Part shown: positions 35,021-44,203 of the stretch, in pieces
How positions within the stretch are numbered: position 1 is the stretch's first letter
Layout of the letters: the number at the start of each line of letters is the position of its first letter
Source of the DNA: Paraburkholderia sp. Ac-20340
GTDB lineage: Bacteria; Pseudomonadota; Gammaproteobacteria; Burkholderiales; Burkholderiaceae
DNA length: 64,000 bases
Assembly: GCF_017104965.1 (NCBI RefSeq)
Contig: NZ_JAAGPR010000006.1
Location: forward strand, 372,001 to 436,000
Direction of reading: 5' to 3'
Notes under the pieces: model-generated
Database searches by the model: none
What the model was told of the DNA's origin: nothing
Seen by the model: the letters and a program-made list of their open reading frames with translations, nothing else
Program-made: the position numbers and the translations under genes

Positions 35021-36604
35021 ATGCAGATCACCGGCGACATGCTTATCGGAGGCCGCGCCGTGCGCGGCTCGGACCAGCCGCTACTGGCCTTCAATCCCGC
35101 CACCGGCGAAGACATTCCCGCGCCGGCGTTCGGCAGCGGCACGGCCGCCGACGTCAAGCGCGCCTGCGAACTGGCCGGCGCCGCGTTCGACACCTACCGC
35201 AATCTGCCGCTCGCCACGCGCGCGGCCTTTCTCGAACGCATCGCCGACGGCATCGCCGCGCTCGGCGACACGCTGACCGAACGCGCCCACGCCGAAAGCG
35301 GTTTGCCGAAGGCCCGTCTCGAAGGCGAGCGCGGCCGCACCGTGGGCCAGTTGCGCCTGTTCGCGCAGGAAGTGCGTCAGGGCGTGTGGCTTGGCGCGAC
35401 GCTCGATTCCGCCCTGCCCGAGCGCAAGCCGCTGCCGCGCGCCGATCTGCGTCTGCAGAAAATTGCCGTCGGCCCGGTGGCGGTGTTCGGCGCGAGCAAC
35501 TTCCCGCTGGCGTTTTCGGTCGCGGGCGGCGATACGGCTGCGGCGCTCGCAGCCGGTTGCCCGGTCGTCGTGAAGGCGCATGGCGCGCATCTGGGAACGT
35601 CGGAGATGGTCGGCCGCGTGATCCAGCAGGCCGTCAAGGACATGGGCTTGCCCGAAGGCGTGTTCTCGCTGATCGTCGGCGCGGGCCGCACGGTGGGCGA
35701 GGCACTGGTCGCGCATCCGGCCATCAAGGCGGTGGGCTTCACCGGTTCGCGCGCGGGCGGCACGGCGCTGATGCGCATCGCCGCGCAGCGCTCGGAGCCG
35801 ATTCCCGTCTACGCGGAAATGAGCAGCATCAACCCGGTGTTCCTGCTGCCGCAGGCGCTGGCCGCGCGCGGTGCGTCGATCGCACAGGGTTTCGTCGATT
35901 CGCTGGTGCTGGGCGCCGGTCAGTTCTGCACGAATCCGGGTCTGGCGATTGCCGTGGAAAGCCCGGCGCTTGCGCAGTTTGTCGATGCCGCCTCGGCGGC
36001 GCTGGCCGGCAAGCCTGCACAGACCATGCTGACGGCCGGCATCCACACGGCGTATGAGCAAGGCGCGCAACGCCTGTCGCAGACGCCTGGCGTCAACGCA
36101 CTCGCGCAAGGTCAGCCGGAAAGCGGCCCGAACCAGGCCTGCGCCGCCCTCTTCGTCACCGACGCCCAGACCTTCCTCGCGCAGCCAGCGCTGGAGGACG
36201 AAGTGTTCGGCCCGGCCTCGACGCTGGTGCGCTGCAAGGACGAAGCCGAACTGCTGGCGGTTGCGGAACACTTCGCGGGCCAGTTGACCGCCACGCTCCA
36301 GATGGACGCCGACGACCTGCCCGCCGCTAGACGCCTCCTGCCGATTCTCGAACGCAAGGCTGGCCGCCTGCTGGTCAACGGCTTCCCGACCGGCGTGGAA
36401 GTCTCGCACGCGATGGTGCACGGCGGCCCGTTCCCGGCGACGTCCGATAGCCGCGCGACGTCGGTGGGCACGAACGCGATCGACCGCTTCCTGCGTCCGG
36501 TCTGCTATCAGGATTTCCCGGCAGGCCTGCTGCCCGAAGCGCTGGCGGATGGCAACCCGCTGGAACTGTGGCGCCGCAAGGATGGCGACATCGTGCGCGG
36601 CTGA
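35021..36604 (+). CDS. 2-oxoglutarate semialdehyde (2,5-dioxopentanoate) dehydrogenase
   Basis: NAD(P)+-dependent aldehyde dehydrogenase that turns 2,5-dioxopentanoate into 2-oxoglutarate, the last step of hexarate breakdown. The 527-residue length and lack of the usual G-Q-x-C-x-A core in favour of G-Q-F-C-T-N-P-G match the KGSADH group. The catalytic Cys is 303 and the general base Glu is 266 (Y-A-E-M-S-S). AGGAG ribosome site six bases before the ATG at 35021. Two GntR-type operators precede it, and a perfect terminator follows. Confidence 0.94.
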   Translation: MQITGDMLIGGRAVRGSDQPLLAFNPATGEDIPAPAFGSGTAADVKRACELAGAAFDTYRNLPLATRAAFLERIADGIAALGDTLTERAHAESGLPKARLEGERGRTVGQLRLFAQEVRQGVWLGATLDSALPERKPLPRADLRLQKIAVGPVAVFGASNFPLAFSVAGGDTAAALAAGCPVVVKAHGAHLGTSEMVGRVIQQAVKDMGLPEGVFSLIVGAGRTVGEALVAHPAIKAVGFTGSRAGGTALMRIAAQRSEPIPVYAEMSSINPVFLLPQALAARGASIAQGFVDSLVLGAGQFCTNPGLAIAVESPALAQFVDAASAALAGKPAQTMLTAGIHTAYEQGAQRLSQTPGVNALAQGQPESGPNQACAALFVTDAQTFLAQPALEDEVFGPASTLVRCKDEAELLAVAEHFAGQLTATLQMDADDLPAARRLLPILERKAGRLLVNGFPTGVEVSHAMVHGGPFPATSDSRATSVGTNAIDRFLRPVCYQDFPAGLLPEALADGNPLELWRRKDGDIVRG

Positions 36605-36619
36605 ACGAGCGCGTGAATG

Positions 36620-36657
36620 AAAAACGGCGGCCAGATCGATCTGGCCGCCGTTTTTTT
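36620..36657. terminator. Bidirectional rho-independent terminator
   Basis: AAAACGGCGGCCAG (36621-36634), ATCGAT, CTGGCCGCCGTTTT (36641-36654), with a run of seven T to 36657. It serves the convergent aldehyde dehydrogenase and GntR genes. Confidence 0.95.
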
Positions 36658-36675
36658 ATGCCGGGTTGCTGCGCT

Positions 36676-37425
36676 TCAGGCGGTTTCGCCCGCCGCTGCC
36701 GCCGCGCGACGCAGCCGTTCGCGGCTGCTCGACAGGTGCATGCGCATGGCCGCGCGCGCGCCTTCGGGATCATGGCGCGCGATCGCTTCGAAAATACTTT
36801 CGTGCTCGCGATTCACCAGCTCGGCATAGGCTTTGGGATCGCTGTGCGCGATACCCGCCGAATCGATGCGATGACGCGGAATCAGCGCCGCGCCCATCTG
36901 CGTGAGGATATCGACGAAATAACGGTTGCCGGTGGCGCGCGCCACGGAAACGTGAAACTGCAGATCCGCGCCGGGGCTGTCGCCGCCCGCGCGCGTGGCC
37001 GCCGAAATCGCATCGAGCGCCGTGCGGATAGCCGCGAGATCGCGCTCGCTTGCGCGCTGGGCGGCGAGGCCCGCGCATTCGGTTTCGAGGCTGATGCGCA
37101 ATTCCAGCACGGACAGCAGATCGTTCAGCGTGCTTGCGGGCACGACGTCGAGATCGAGCGGCTCGCGGCGCGGCTCCAGCACGAAGCTGCCGATGCCATG
37201 ACGCGTCTCGATCACGGACATCGCCTGCAGACGGGAAATGGCTTCGCGCACCACGGTGCGGCTCACGCCGAGCAGCGTCATGAGACTGCTTTCGGTCGGC
37301 AGCTTGTCGCCGGGTTTGAGTGCGCGCGAGGCAATCTGCTCGTTGACGTAGGTGACCACGTGTTCGGCGAGATTGCGATTGCGGGGCGGACGGTTGAGTG
37401 TGGGCGCGGCGAGCAGATCGGCCAT
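36676..37425 (-). CDS. GntR/FadR-family regulator (FCD domain), probable hexarate repressor
   Basis: A 249-residue regulator from the ATG at 37425, which has a strong AAGGAGG ribosome site. The winged helix (about 15-85) has L-P-T-E-S-S-L-M-T-L-L-G-V-S-R-T-V-V-R-E-A-I; the all-helical FCD effector domain follows with the metal-binding pattern (D-L-Q-F-H, then H-R-I-D and H-E-S-I). Two operator copies lie in its own promoter region and five more in the neighbouring catabolic promoters, so it is the natural candidate for the regulon's repressor. It resembles the GguR type of hexuronate/hexarate regulators; that match is from memory. Confidence 0.92.
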   Translation of the reverse strand: MADLLAAPTLNRPPRNRNLAEHVVTYVNEQIASRALKPGDKLPTESSLMTLLGVSRTVVREAISRLQAMSVIETRHGIGSFVLEPRREPLDLDVVPASTLNDLLSVLELRISLETECAGLAAQRASERDLAAIRTALDAISAATRAGGDSPGADLQFHVSVARATGNRYFVDILTQMGAALIPRHRIDSAGIAHSDPKAYAELVNREHESIFEAIARHDPEGARAAMRMHLSSSRERLRRAAAAAGETA

Positions 37426-37461
37426 CGTCCCCTCCTTGGTGTTCGGATTTCGCACCATTAT

Positions 37462-37475
37462 ACGTCGTCGGACAA
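37462..37475 (-). promoter_or_regulatory. GntR-type operator copy 6
   Basis: TTGTCCGACGACGT on the minus strand, about 40 bases upstream of the GntR start; placed for autoregulation. It is the most divergent copy. Confidence 0.55.
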
Positions 37476-37539
37476 CTGTGCGAGCGAGGCGCGGGCGCTT
37501 TTATCCCTGCGAACAGGCTATCGGGACACGCTCTCGCCC

Positions 37540-37553
37540 AGGACATCGGACAA
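37540..37553 (-). promoter_or_regulatory. GntR-type operator copy 7
   Basis: TTGTCCGATGTCCT on the minus strand, 78 bases from copy 6. Confidence 0.6.
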
Positions 37554-37892
37554 CCTGCTCACGCGCCGGCATGCCTTCGCGCCATATTTTCCCGATCGCC
37601 CAAAATTAATATGGATTCCATAACAAACGATACCGGTCATCTCTTGCGAAAATTCGTCGCCGTGTTAGCAAACCTGCTATTTCAAGGGATAAACGTAAAG
37701 AAACCGTGCTACGGCAGGTGTACACATTGCTCTCGACAGCCGGGTTTTTTGTCCATAATCTCTCGCAAAGGATGCACACCGGCCTGACATACCCCAGTCA
37801 CCGGAAAGCGCCTCAACTGATACCGGATCGCATCGCGTTTGTGCTGTCGCTTGTGTTGACCAGCACCCCCACAATTCGCAACGAGGGAATCA

Positions 37893-38621
37893 TTGAGCCA
37901 TCGCATCGTCCGCGTTGTTAGCGCGTTTGCTGCGGCCCTGGTCGGCGCGCTGACGCTCTCGCTGCCCGGCGCACGGCTGCACGCCGCGCCGCCCGCCGAA
38001 CGCGCACCCGACACCCTGCAGGCGCGCGTGATGGGCTGCGCCGCGTGCCACGGCGCGCATGGCGAAGGCACCGACAACGACTACTTCCCGCGCCTTGCGG
38101 GCAAGCCCGAGGGCTATCTCTACAACCAGTTGATCGCGTTTCGCGACGGCGGCCGCAGCTATCCGCCGATGAACTATCTGCTGGCCTATCTGCCCGACGC
38201 CTACCTCAAGCAGATCGCCGCCTTCTTCGCCCAGCAGCATCCGCCCTATCCGGCGCCCGCCACGCCCCGGGTCGATGCCGCCATGCTGGCGCTGGGCAAA
38301 TCGCTCGTGACCAACGGCGCGCCCGAGCGCAAGGTGCCCGCCTGCGCGGCCTGCCACGGCGCCTCGCTCACGGGCATGCAGCCCGCGATTCCGGGCTTGC
38401 TGGGCCTGCACGCGGATTACATCAGCGCGCAGCTGGGCGCGTTCCGCTACGGCACGCGCCGCGCCGCCAGCCCGGACTGCATGCACGACATCGCCTCGCA
38501 TCTGGCCGAGCGCGACATCACGGCGATTGCCGCCTGGCTGGCCGCCCAGCCCGCCCCGGCCGATCCGATGCCAGCCGCGCCCGCGCCGCTGCCGCTCGCG
38601 TGCGGCAGCGTCCCCCACTAG
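37893..38621 (+). CDS. Di-heme cytochrome c (class I, tandem)
   Basis: A 242-residue exported cytochrome with two C-A-A-C-H heme sites (about residues 49-53 and 151-155). It has a signal peptide ending near L-H-A and a Pro/Ala-rich C terminus. The start is a TTG at 37893, supported by a GAGGG ribosome site at normal distance and by the complete signal peptide it gives. As the first gene of the ba3-oxidase operon it probably delivers electrons to the oxidase. Paired-domain cytochromes of this sort (c4-like) are common electron donors. Confidence 0.88.
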   Translation: MSHRIVRVVSAFAAALVGALTLSLPGARLHAAPPAERAPDTLQARVMGCAACHGAHGEGTDNDYFPRLAGKPEGYLYNQLIAFRDGGRSYPPMNYLLAYLPDAYLKQIAAFFAQQHPPYPAPATPRVDAAMLALGKSLVTNGAPERKVPACAACHGASLTGMQPAIPGLLGLHADYISAQLGAFRYGTRRAASPDCMHDIASHLAERDITAIAAWLAAQPAPADPMPAAPAPLPLACGSVPH

Positions 38622-38634
38622 CCGAGGCCTCGAC

Positions 38635-39966
38635 GTGCGCAGACTTCGATCCCTCATCGCCGTGACTGGCTGGCTCCTTGCAGCGCTGACGCTCAACGCG
38701 CTCGCGCAAAGCGCAGCGCCGACTGCCAACGCCGCAGACGCCGCGAGCGCAGCGGCAGCAGCGGCCACCGCCAACGCCAAACCCATGGCCGCCAACGCCG
38801 TGCAGATCGCGCGCGGCGAATACCTCGCGCGCGCAGGCGACTGCATTGCCTGCCACACCGTGCCGTCGCAACAGATGTTCGGCGGCGGGCGGCCGATGGA
38901 AACGCCGTTCGGCACGCTTTACACGCCGAATATCTCCTCCGATAAAACCTATGGCATTGGCGCGTGGAGCGCCGACGAGTTCTATCGCATGCTGCACGAA
39001 GGCAAATCGCGCGACGGCACGCTGCTTTATCCGGCGATGCCCTTCGCCTCCTACACCAGAGTGACGCGCGCCGACTCCGACTCGATCTACGCCTATCTGA
39101 TGTCCACGCAAGCCGTGCATCAGCCCAATCGCGCCCACACGCTGCGATTTCCGTATAACCAGCGGTCGCTATTGCTTGGCTGGCGCGCGCTGTTCTTTCG
39201 TGCGGGCGAATTCAAGCCCGATCCGAAACAGTCGGTCGAATGGAATCGCGGCGCGTATCTGGTGCAGGGACTCGGCCATTGCACGATGTGCCATACGGAA
39301 ATCAATGCATTGGGCGGCAATTCCGCCTCGAAGGAATTTCAGGGTGGTTTGATTCCGCTGCAGAACTGGTATGCGCCATCGCTTACGTCCAACAAGGAAG
39401 CGGGGCTCGGCGACTGGAGCATCGACGATATCGTCGATCTGCTGCACGCCGGTGTGTCCAATCGCGGCGCCGTCTATGGGCCAATGGCGGAAGTCGTCTA
39501 CGACAGCTTCCAGTACCTCACCGAAGACGACGTGCGCGCCGTAGCCGTCTATCTGAAGTCGCTGCCTGGCCATTCGAACGAAGTCGATCAATCGCCCAGG
39601 AGCCAGGTCGTCACGGAAGAATCGAATCGTCTCGCGCCACTCGGGCAGAAGATTTACGAGGCGCAATGCGCCGTGTGTCACGCCACGCAGGGGCAAGGAA
39701 AACTGCCACATTTCCCGCCGCTCGCGAACAATCAGTCGATCCAGATGAATTCGGCGGTGAACCCTATTCGCATGGTCCTCAATGGCGGCTACGCGCCGGG
39801 CACCATAAAGAATCCGATGCCCTATGGCATGCCGCCTTTCGCGCAGTCGCTTTCTGATGAAGAAGTGGCCGCAGTGGTGACCTATATCCGCACGGCGTGG
39901 GGAAATCACGGCGCGCCGGTATCGGTGAAAGAAGTCAACGCACTACGCTCCGCGCCGCTTTTCTAG
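38635..39966 (+). CDS. Tri-heme cytochrome c, alcohol/gluconate dehydrogenase subunit type
   Basis: A 443-residue exported protein with three heme sites C-I-A-C-H, C-T-M-C-H and C-A-V-C-H. This three-domain plan is that of the cytochrome subunits of membrane alcohol, gluconate and sorbitol dehydrogenases. The GTG at 38635 follows a GAGG ribosome site and gives a proper signal peptide; the ORF further upstream lies in the previous gene's frame. It starts 13 bases after the di-heme cytochrome. No flavin or PQQ dehydrogenase partner is present, so here it may link the quinol or an unknown dehydrogenase to the oxidase. Confidence 0.88.
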   Translation: MRRLRSLIAVTGWLLAALTLNALAQSAAPTANAADAASAAAAAATANAKPMAANAVQIARGEYLARAGDCIACHTVPSQQMFGGGRPMETPFGTLYTPNISSDKTYGIGAWSADEFYRMLHEGKSRDGTLLYPAMPFASYTRVTRADSDSIYAYLMSTQAVHQPNRAHTLRFPYNQRSLLLGWRALFFRAGEFKPDPKQSVEWNRGAYLVQGLGHCTMCHTEINALGGNSASKEFQGGLIPLQNWYAPSLTSNKEAGLGDWSIDDIVDLLHAGVSNRGAVYGPMAEVVYDSFQYLTEDDVRAVAVYLKSLPGHSNEVDQSPRSQVVTEESNRLAPLGQKIYEAQCAVCHATQGQGKLPHFPPLANNQSIQMNSAVNPIRMVLNGGYAPGTIKNPMPYGMPPFAQSLSDEEVAAVVTYIRTAWGNHGAPVSVKEVNALRSAPLF

Positions 39967-39988
39967 CAACGTTTATCACGAGGCCGCG

Positions 39989-40171
39989 ATGATCGAAACA
40001 CCCGTTCCCGAGCAGCCAGGCGAGCGAGCGCAGCACGAACAGGTCGACGAGATCGTTCGCCAGGGGCCGGGCGGCGCGCTGGCGCTGGCCAGCATCGCCA
40101 CGGCGATCGTGGCGGCAATCTGGTTCGCCTTCTACTTTCTGGTGTTCCTGCCTCGCGGCGTGATCCAGTGA
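39989..40171 (+). CDS. Small single-helix protein, oxidase subunit IIa-like
   Basis: A 60-residue protein with a polar N terminus (Glu/Gln-rich, about 30 residues) and one transmembrane helix at about 31-54 followed by L-P-R-G. It sits between a cytochrome gene and subunit II of a ba3-type oxidase, the place where a one-helix subunit IIa is expected. Sequence alone is too short to prove this. Confidence 0.7.
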   Translation: MIETPVPEQPGERAQHEQVDEIVRQGPGGALALASIATAIVAAIWFAFYFLVFLPRGVIQ

Positions 40172-40200
40172 AACACTCCTGACCTGCGCGAACCGCTCCC

Positions 40201-40779
40201 ATGTCCACGCATCCAACCGATCCCCATGCCAGCGCCGAAGTCGCCGCACGCGTGGAGCGCCGCTGGGCCATGTTCATGGTCGCGCTCGCTCTCGTGCTGG
40301 TGGCGATGGTGGTTTTCACCGGTCTGCACTGGGCCATGATGCCGCCTTCGCGCGTCGAAACCATCAATCCGGAAACGCTGCACGTATCCGGCGAGTTCAT
40401 CGAAACCAATCTGGGCAGCGCACTCGAACCCAATGGCTCCGTGACGGTGCGCGTGCTGGCGCAGCAGTATTCGTTCACGCCGCAATGCATCGTCGTGCCG
40501 GCGGGCGTGCCGATCACCTTTCGCGCCACCAGCGCCGACGTCGTGCACGGTTTTCTCGTCACCGACACCAACCTCAATTCGATGGTCGAACCGGGCTACG
40601 TCTCCACTTTCCGCACGACCTTTGCCCAACCCGGCGATCACCTGATGCCCTGCCACGAATATTGCGGCACCGGTCATCAAGGCATGTGGGCCCACGTAAA
40701 AGTAGTCGATCGCGACGCCTTCATGCAGATGGCCGCGCTGCCGGAGAATCATTCGGGGAGACTGAGCTGTGTTAAATAA
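40201..40779 (+). CDS. cbaB: ba3-type cytochrome c oxidase subunit II
   Basis: Carries the binuclear CuA centre that accepts electrons from cytochrome c. The 192-residue protein has one N-terminal helix (about 23-45) and a cupredoxin domain with the full ligand set: His116, Cys151, Glu153, Cys155, His159 and Met162 in C-H-E-Y-C-G-T-G-H-Q-G-M. One helix rather than two agrees with the ba3 group. Its 3' end overlaps the subunit I start by 11 bases. Confidence 0.94.
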   Translation: MSTHPTDPHASAEVAARVERRWAMFMVALALVLVAMVVFTGLHWAMMPPSRVETINPETLHVSGEFIETNLGSALEPNGSVTVRVLAQQYSFTPQCIVVPAGVPITFRATSADVVHGFLVTDTNLNSMVEPGYVSTFRTTFAQPGDHLMPCHEYCGTGHQGMWAHVKVVDRDAFMQMAALPENHSGRLSCVK

Positions 40780-42394
40780 CAAGCGCCTCGTGCTCGCCCA
40801 TTTCTGGCTCGGGTTCGTGCTGTTCGGCGTGGCGCTATTGCTGGGCGCCTGGCAGATGCTCGTACGCAGCCCGCTCCACCCGTGGCTTAAGGACCCCGAA
40901 ATATATTATCGATCCGTGACGGAACACGGCACGGTGATGGGCTATGCGTTCCCCACGCTGATCGCCATGGGTTTTGGATACGCAGTGAGCGAGCTTGCGC
41001 TCAAGCGCCCGCTCGTAGGGGTGCGCTTCGCGTGGCTTGGCTTCATTCTGCTCACGCTCGGTGCGGTGACGGCTTCGGTGCCGGTTGCGCTCGGCCGTGC
41101 ATCGGTGCTCTACACCTTCTATCCGCCGATGATCGGCAATGTGTTCTATTACATCGGCGTGGTGCTGGTGGTGGTCGGCTCGTGGATCTGGGTTGCGCTG
41201 ATGAGCGTGAATCTCGCGGCGTGGAAGCGCGAGAATCGCGGCAAACCCGTGCCGCTGGCGATGTTCGCAACCACGGCAGGCGCGTATCTGTGGGGCTGGA
41301 CCGCCGTGGGCGCGGCGATCGAGGTGCTGTTCCAGATCCTGCCCGTCGCGCTGGGCTGGCGCCACACCATCGATGCCGGCCTCGCCCGCGTGTTCTTCTC
41401 CTGGACCTTGCATGCCATCGTCTACTTCTGGCTGATGCCCGCCTATATCGCCTATTACACGATCATTCCGCGTGCAATTGGCGGGCGCCTTTATAGCGAT
41501 TCAATGGCGCGCATCTCATTCATTTTATTTCTGGTCGTGGCGATGCCCATCGGCCTGCATCACCTTTTTACCGATCCGCAAGTGGGCGCGGGCTTCAAGT
41601 TCCTGCAATCGGTCTTTACCGCGCTGGTGGCCGTGCCCACGCTGCTCACGGTATTCACGATCTGCGCTTCGGTTGAAATTGCGGGACGGCTGCGCGGCGG
41701 CAAAGGCGTATTCGGCTGGATCGCAAAGCTGCCCTGGCATAACCCGCAAATGCTCGCACTCGCATTTTCCTTTGTGATGCTGGGATTCGGCGGCGCGGGC
41801 GGCCTCATCAATATGAGCTACCAGCTCGATCAGCCGATCCACAACACGCAATGGGTCACGGGGCATTTCCACCTGATTTACGGCGGCGCAATCGTCATCA
41901 TGTATTTCGCCATTGCCTACGATCTATGGCCGCAACTCACCGGGCGCACGCTCGCCAACTGGCGCCTGATGCGCTGGCAATTGTGGCTGTGGTTTATCGG
42001 CATGATCGTGACGACGTTTCCCTGGCATCTGGTCGGCCTGCTCGGCATGCCGCGCCGCATGGCCTATTTCGATTACAGCGATCCCGCGCTGGCGGCGCAG
42101 GCAAGTCTCGTGACGATATCGGCGATTGGCGGATTGATTCTCGTGATTTCAGCCGTGTTGTTTTTTGTGGTGCTGCTGCAAGGCCATCGCAGCGCCACGC
42201 AGCCCGCCGAGGAATACCGCTTTAGCGCGCCGGTGCACGAATCGCCGAGACTGCCGGTGGCGCTCAACAGCTTCGCGCTGTGGATCGTGCTGATGGTCGC
42301 GCTGACGATCGCCAATTACGGCTACCCGATCGCGCAACTGCTCGCGACGCCGAACACCGCCGTGCCCGCCATTCCGATCGGAGCGCCGCGATGA
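40769..42394 (+). CDS. cbaA: b(o/a)3-type cytochrome c oxidase subunit I
   Basis: Catalytic heme-copper subunit that reduces O2 to water. The 541 residues form about 12-13 helices. A low-spin heme His is at 53 in E-H-G-T-V-M-G-Y; the CuB His and cross-linked Tyr are in L-H-A-I-V-Y-F-W-L-M-P; further ligands are in H-H-L-F-T-D-P and G-H-F-H-L-I-Y-G-G. The GTG at 40769 overlaps subunit II and has a GGGGAG ribosome site. The ba3 (type B) oxidases have high O2 affinity and pump fewer protons, suited to low oxygen. Confidence 0.95.
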   Translation: MLNNKRLVLAHFWLGFVLFGVALLLGAWQMLVRSPLHPWLKDPEIYYRSVTEHGTVMGYAFPTLIAMGFGYAVSELALKRPLVGVRFAWLGFILLTLGAVTASVPVALGRASVLYTFYPPMIGNVFYYIGVVLVVVGSWIWVALMSVNLAAWKRENRGKPVPLAMFATTAGAYLWGWTAVGAAIEVLFQILPVALGWRHTIDAGLARVFFSWTLHAIVYFWLMPAYIAYYTIIPRAIGGRLYSDSMARISFILFLVVAMPIGLHHLFTDPQVGAGFKFLQSVFTALVAVPTLLTVFTICASVEIAGRLRGGKGVFGWIAKLPWHNPQMLALAFSFVMLGFGGAGGLINMSYQLDQPIHNTQWVTGHFHLIYGGAIVIMYFAIAYDLWPQLTGRTLANWRLMRWQLWLWFIGMIVTTFPWHLVGLLGMPRRMAYFDYSDPALAAQASLVTISAIGGLILVISAVLFFVVLLQGHRSATQPAEEYRFSAPVHESPRLPVALNSFALWIVLMVALTIANYGYPIAQLLATPNTAVPAIPIGAPR

Positions 42395-43179
42395 ACGACG
42401 AACGCCTGTTCTCGTTACGCAATGTCTGGTTTCGCGCGAGCGTTGGCGCGACCATTCTGGTGCTCGTCGTATCCGCGCTGATCGGCTTTGTCTGGCTGCC
42501 GTCCGCGCAAAGCGACCCGCAATTTCAGGGGCTCTGGAACGCGATCTGCAGCGCGGCGGGCGTGCCGCGTCAGTGGGGTCAGGCAAGCGCCACCGTCACG
42601 CCCGGCTACAAGGTCAGCACGGTCGAACTCGCGCCGCACATGCTCGACGACGCCAGTTCGCTATCGATCGGACGTGGCGCCACCCTCTCGCTGCGTTGCA
42701 CCATGTGCCACGGTCCGCGCGGCATGAGCGAAGCAAATTCGCCGAATCTCGCCGGCCAATACGCGAGCGTGGTCTACAAGGAATTGCTCGACTTCCAGAG
42801 CGGCGCGCGCCAGAGCGCCGTGATGTCGCCGATGGCGCAGAATCTGTCCGATCAGGACATGCGCGATCTGGCCGCGTATTACGCCTCGCTCGCCCCCGTT
42901 GCGCGCCTGAGTGGCGATATGCCCGCGATCGTCGCGCACGGCGCGCCGATGCGCAACATTCCCGCTTGCGCGGCCTGCCACGGCGGTATCGACAGCAAGG
43001 TGGGCAGCCCGTGGCTCGACGGCCTGCCAGCCGCTTACACGAAGGCGCAGCTCACGGCATTCGCAAACGGCACGCGCCACAACGATATTTCCGAACAGAT
43101 GCGCAACATCGCGCGCAATATGACGCCCGAGGAAATCGACACGGCCGCCGCGTGGTATGCGGGCAGCGCGAATCCTTGA
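42391..43179 (+). CDS. Membrane-anchored di-heme cytochrome c
   Basis: A 262-residue protein with an N-terminal helix (about 16-36) acting as an uncleaved anchor or signal and two heme sites, C-T-M-C-H and C-A-A-C-H. The ATG overlaps the cbaA stop (ATGA), so it is the last gene of the oxidase operon and is probably its dedicated electron donor. The upstream frame from 42280 lies within cbaA and is rejected. Confidence 0.9.
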   Translation: MNDERLFSLRNVWFRASVGATILVLVVSALIGFVWLPSAQSDPQFQGLWNAICSAAGVPRQWGQASATVTPGYKVSTVELAPHMLDDASSLSIGRGATLSLRCTMCHGPRGMSEANSPNLAGQYASVVYKELLDFQSGARQSAVMSPMAQNLSDQDMRDLAAYYASLAPVARLSGDMPAIVAHGAPMRNIPACAACHGGIDSKVGSPWLDGLPAAYTKAQLTAFANGTRHNDISEQMRNIARNMTPEEIDTAAAWYAGSANP

Positions 43180-43311
43180 CCCGAGCTTGACCCGGGCGCG
43201 ATGCGTGACGCGTGACGCGACGCCGTAACGAATGCGCCGCGGCACGCCGCTTGCGCGCCTGCTCGATCCCCGCTGTAAGCTCTTCGACCACTTCCCTCAC
43301 GGAGAAACATC

Positions 43312-43743
43312 ATGCAAAAGACGGCAAGCGCCAAATGGCATGGCGGCATCAAGGACGGCCAGGGCACGATTTCGACCCAGACCGGCGTGCTGCGCGACGC
43401 GCCCTATGGCTTCGCCTCGCGTTTCGAAGGCGGTCCCGGCACCAATCCCGAAGAGTTGATCGGCGCCGCGCATGCAGGCTGTTTCACCATGGCGTTCTCG
43501 CTTTTCCTGACCGAAGCGGGCTTCAAGGCCGACAACATCGAGACGAAATCGACGGTCACGCTGGAGAAAGTCGGCGAAGGCTTTTCGATCACGGCCTGCC
43601 AGCTCGACATGACCGCGACGATTCCCGGTATCGATCAGGCGACGTTTGAAAAACTCGCGACGGGCGCGAAAGAAAACTGCCCAGTGTCAAAGCTGTTCGC
43701 AAACAACGCGAAGATCACCTTGAACGCGAAGCTGGCGGGTTAA
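43312..43743 (+). CDS. osmC: OsmC-family organic hydroperoxide reductase
   Basis: Thiol peroxidase that reduces organic hydroperoxides. The 143 residues match OsmC in length and carry both active cysteines, Cys57 in H-A-G-C-F-T and Cys123 in E-N-C-P-V-S-K-L. The conserved E-E-L-I-G-A-A-H and start W-H-G-G segments are also seen. Preceded by a GAG-type ribosome site. No neighbouring OhrR-type regulator. Confidence 0.94.
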   Translation: MQKTASAKWHGGIKDGQGTISTQTGVLRDAPYGFASRFEGGPGTNPEELIGAAHAGCFTMAFSLFLTEAGFKADNIETKSTVTLEKVGEGFSITACQLDMTATIPGIDQATFEKLATGAKENCPVSKLFANNAKITLNAKLAG

Positions 43744-43851
43744 GCGCTATTCAGCGACGTACTTCAGCAACATGCGGCGGCCCGGCCACGCCGATTCACG
43801 CCGGGTCCGCTGCCGTGGTGGAATTTGCTGGACTTTGATGGAGAAACCGTC

Positions 43852-44190
43852 ATGGCCATTCCCCATGCCGCGCCCGGCGAGCTCTTCGACGTCCGTCCGC
43901 TTGGCGCCGCGCTCAAGAACGCGAACACGATCACCCTGATTCGTGCGGCGCAACTGGAAGTCATCCGCATGGTGCTGCCCGCGGGCAAACGCGTGCCGGA
44001 GCATCGCGCCCCCGGTGAAATCACCGTGCTATGCGTCGAAGGCGTGATCCGCTTTGCCATCAACGGCGAACCCCGCACCCTGCACGCCGGTGACATGCTG
44101 CTGCTGAACAAGGGCGAGGCGCACGCGCTGGAAGCACTCGACGACGCCTCGATCATCGTGACGATTCATCTCGCACACGACACGCATTGA
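43852..44190 (+). CDS. Small cupin-domain protein
   Basis: A 112-residue single-domain cupin from the ATG at 43852, eight bases after a GGAG site; a TTG at 43825 in frame is the alternative start. The motif P-E-H-R-A-P-G-E-I-T-V-L-x-x-x-G and the later G-D-M-L-L-L-N-K-G-E-A-H-A-L fit the two cupin motifs, though only one His remains in the first. The ligand and role are unknown. Confidence 0.82.
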   Translation: MAIPHAAPGELFDVRPLGAALKNANTITLIRAAQLEVIRMVLPAGKRVPEHRAPGEITVLCVEGVIRFAINGEPRTLHAGDMLLLNKGEAHALEALDDASIIVTIHLAHDTH

Positions 44191-44203
44191 GTGCGCCGGA
44201 AAC

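Larger units (their letters stand above)
37426..37892. promoter_or_regulatory. Divergent region between GntR regulator and cytochrome operon
   Basis: About 467 bases. The left third carries operator copies 6 and 7. The right part is less GC-rich and holds a weak candidate promoter for the cytochrome operon, TCGACA (37733-37738) and CATAAT (37754-37759) with a short 15-base spacer. No gene is supported here. Confidence 0.5.
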
